Shown here in pieces: positions 4,818 through 5,326 of a DNA stretch of 5,326 bases. The stretch is from Actinomycetes bacterium (GTDB taxonomy: Bacteria > Actinomycetota > Acidimicrobiia > Acidimicrobiales > Acidimicrobiaceae): NCBI GenBank assembly GCA_021819025.1, contig JAKASN010000175.1:1-5326 (forward strand). Reading direction: 5' to 3'. The position numbers were made by a program, and so were the translations under genes. Under the pieces are notes generated by a model, which was not told the DNA's origin, did not search any database, and saw only the letters and a list, made by a program, of their open reading frames with translations. How positions within the stretch are numbered: position 1 is the first letter of the stretch; each line of letters opens with the position of its first letter.

Positions 4818-5160
4818 AGCGGCTCCTCGAACTGGGGTCTTCCCCAGAGAAAACTTCCCTCCCGGCGCCAAGATTCCTCACAACCAAAGCTTGGCCCCGA
4901 CAGCCGCGATGGAGCGGCGCTAGCTTTCCCGAGGGACCAGGCCATCCCTCGGCAAGCGAGCGCCACAAAAGGTCCTTGCCGTGATACTTGGGGCAAGCCG
5001 AAGATCGACTTCGCGCCTGTCGTCTCCCGAGCTAAATCTCGACGGGGGCTTAGCCCGCACCGTTAGATGCTGGTTCGTCCCAGCCACCTCGAGGCAATGG
5101 GGGGGGCTCAGAGATCGCGCACAACGAAGCTTGGCGCATTGGCCATGTGGTCAAAGCCGC
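4818..5160. other. Region without a recognised gene downstream of the TPP-enzyme remnant
   Basis: No frame on either strand gives a recognisable product. A plus-strand frame from GTG 4981 stays open to the window end, but its Arg/Ser-rich translation looks non-coding. A minus-strand frame is open from the right edge to TGA at 5108-5110 and is more protein-like (ending ANAPSFVVRDL), but unrecognised. Short inverted repeats occur at 5046-5056 (GGGCT-T-AGCCC) and 5069-5084 (GCTGG-N6-CCAGC). A run of eight G lies at 5099-5106. Confidence 0.4.
4832..4847 (+). terminator. Hairpin CTGGGG-TCTT-CCCCAG after the TPP-enzyme fragment
   Basis: Perfect 6-base arms with a 4-base loop begin 14 bases after the stop of the truncated enzyme, where its original terminator would sit. 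The following bases, AGAAAACTTCCCT, are not a T-run. This suggests the 3' end of the old gene survived intact together with its 3' hairpin. Confidence 0.45.
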
Positions 5161-5326
5161 GACGATTCGCATGTGGTAAGAGCAGAAATGAATGTGGGCC
5201 ACGCTGGTGAAACGCCACGAGTTGAGCGGATGGGGTTATTATCGTCGTCGATGGAAGCCGAGCTAGGAACCCTGTCAATCCGACACCCCACGGGGCGAAG
5301 ACTGGCCAAATTGCCCCCTGGAGTGC
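5161..5326 (+). ncRNA. Structured right end, possibly the 5' domain of a group II intron or other structured RNA (partial)
   Basis: The last 166 bases hold several short stem-loops in a row: CGCTGGTGAAACGCCACG (5202-5219, with one bulged C), TGTC-AATCC-GACA (5273-5285) and CCC-CACG-GGG (5286-5295). No convincing protein is encoded. Segments such as GAGTTGAGCGGATGG, AAGCCGAGCTAGGAACCC and GGGGCGAAGACTGGCCAA recall the 5' domain of bacterial group II introns as I remember them, which would place a reverse transcriptase beyond the right edge. An IS21-family end is an alternative for the GGGGGCAATTTGGCCAGT-like final bases on the minus strand. This is a tentative call. Confidence 0.2.

Noticed and set aside
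4523..4984. 153-codon plus-strand ORF beginning at ATG 4523
   Set aside because: It is out of frame with the TPP-enzyme fragment it overlaps, and the product is Arg/Ser/Pro-rich without motifs.
3796..4996. CTTGGGGCAA present at 3796 and 4987
   Set aside because: A 10-base repeat is expected by chance several times in a window of this size.
5065..5090. GCTGGTTCGTCCCAGCC as a tRNA T-arm
   Set aside because: The arms pair only with a 6-base loop and the rest of a tRNA cannot be folded.
4981..5326. Plus-strand frame from GTG 4981 open to the window edge
   Set aside because: The translation is Arg/Ser-rich with no motif; openness alone is weak evidence in GC-rich DNA.
1..5326. CRISPR array, rRNA or complete insertion sequence
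   Set aside because: No regularly spaced repeats, rRNA-like blocks or transposase motifs were seen on either strand.

Overview
The window looks like a moderately GC-rich chromosomal segment of an actinobacterium. The carbonic anhydrase has the layout of the mycobacterial Rv1284 type and the DoxX protein has the typical actinobacterial form. A member of the Acidimicrobiia or a relative is possible, but that placement is inference. There are five substantial genes, three partial or broken coding pieces (one at the window edge), and several stretches with little or no recognisable coding. I see no CRISPR array, rRNA, tRNA or intact insertion sequence.

Layout: 1-192 is the 3' end of a plus-strand gene that begins outside the window, with a membrane-segment-like C-terminus. 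193-936 holds no gene I can support, only a perfect 16-bp palindrome and smaller inverted repeats. 937-1437 (minus) is a beta-class carbonic anhydrase with a TTG start. A 226-bp divergent intergenic region separates it from 1664-2053 (plus), an HxlR/DUF24 winged-helix regulator with the N-terminal cysteine of the redox- and quinone-sensing members. This is followed on the same strand by 2127-2594, a DoxX-family membrane protein. 2595-2814 is a convergent intergenic region with stem-loops that could end both transcripts.

2815-3735 (minus) is an IclR-family regulator whose reading frame is intact through the DNA-binding domain but has no ATG, GTG or TTG upstream of that domain. An ATG lies one base out of frame just before it. 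3881-4432 (minus) is a carboxymuconolactone-decarboxylase-like protein. From about 4434 to 4817 there is a head-to-head junction of two apparent 5'-truncated pieces: a possible short C-terminal tail on the minus strand, and a clear C-terminal fragment of a thiamine-diphosphate enzyme of the benzoylformate decarboxylase type on the plus strand. 4818-5326 has no recognisable gene. Its last 150 bases or so form several short stem-loops and may be the 5' part of a structured RNA, possibly a group II intron, running off the window.

Functionally there are two themes. The HxlR and DoxX pair recalls Bacillus subtilis CatR/YodB control of catDE, where a DoxX-like protein answers thiol and quinone stress. 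The IclR regulator, the CMD-like protein and the benzoylformate-decarboxylase remnant look like the remains of an aromatic-acid catabolic locus that has been rearranged and is decaying. I found no convincing undescribed system. The points most worth checking are the IclR start anomaly, the truncation junction near 4520 and the structured right end.
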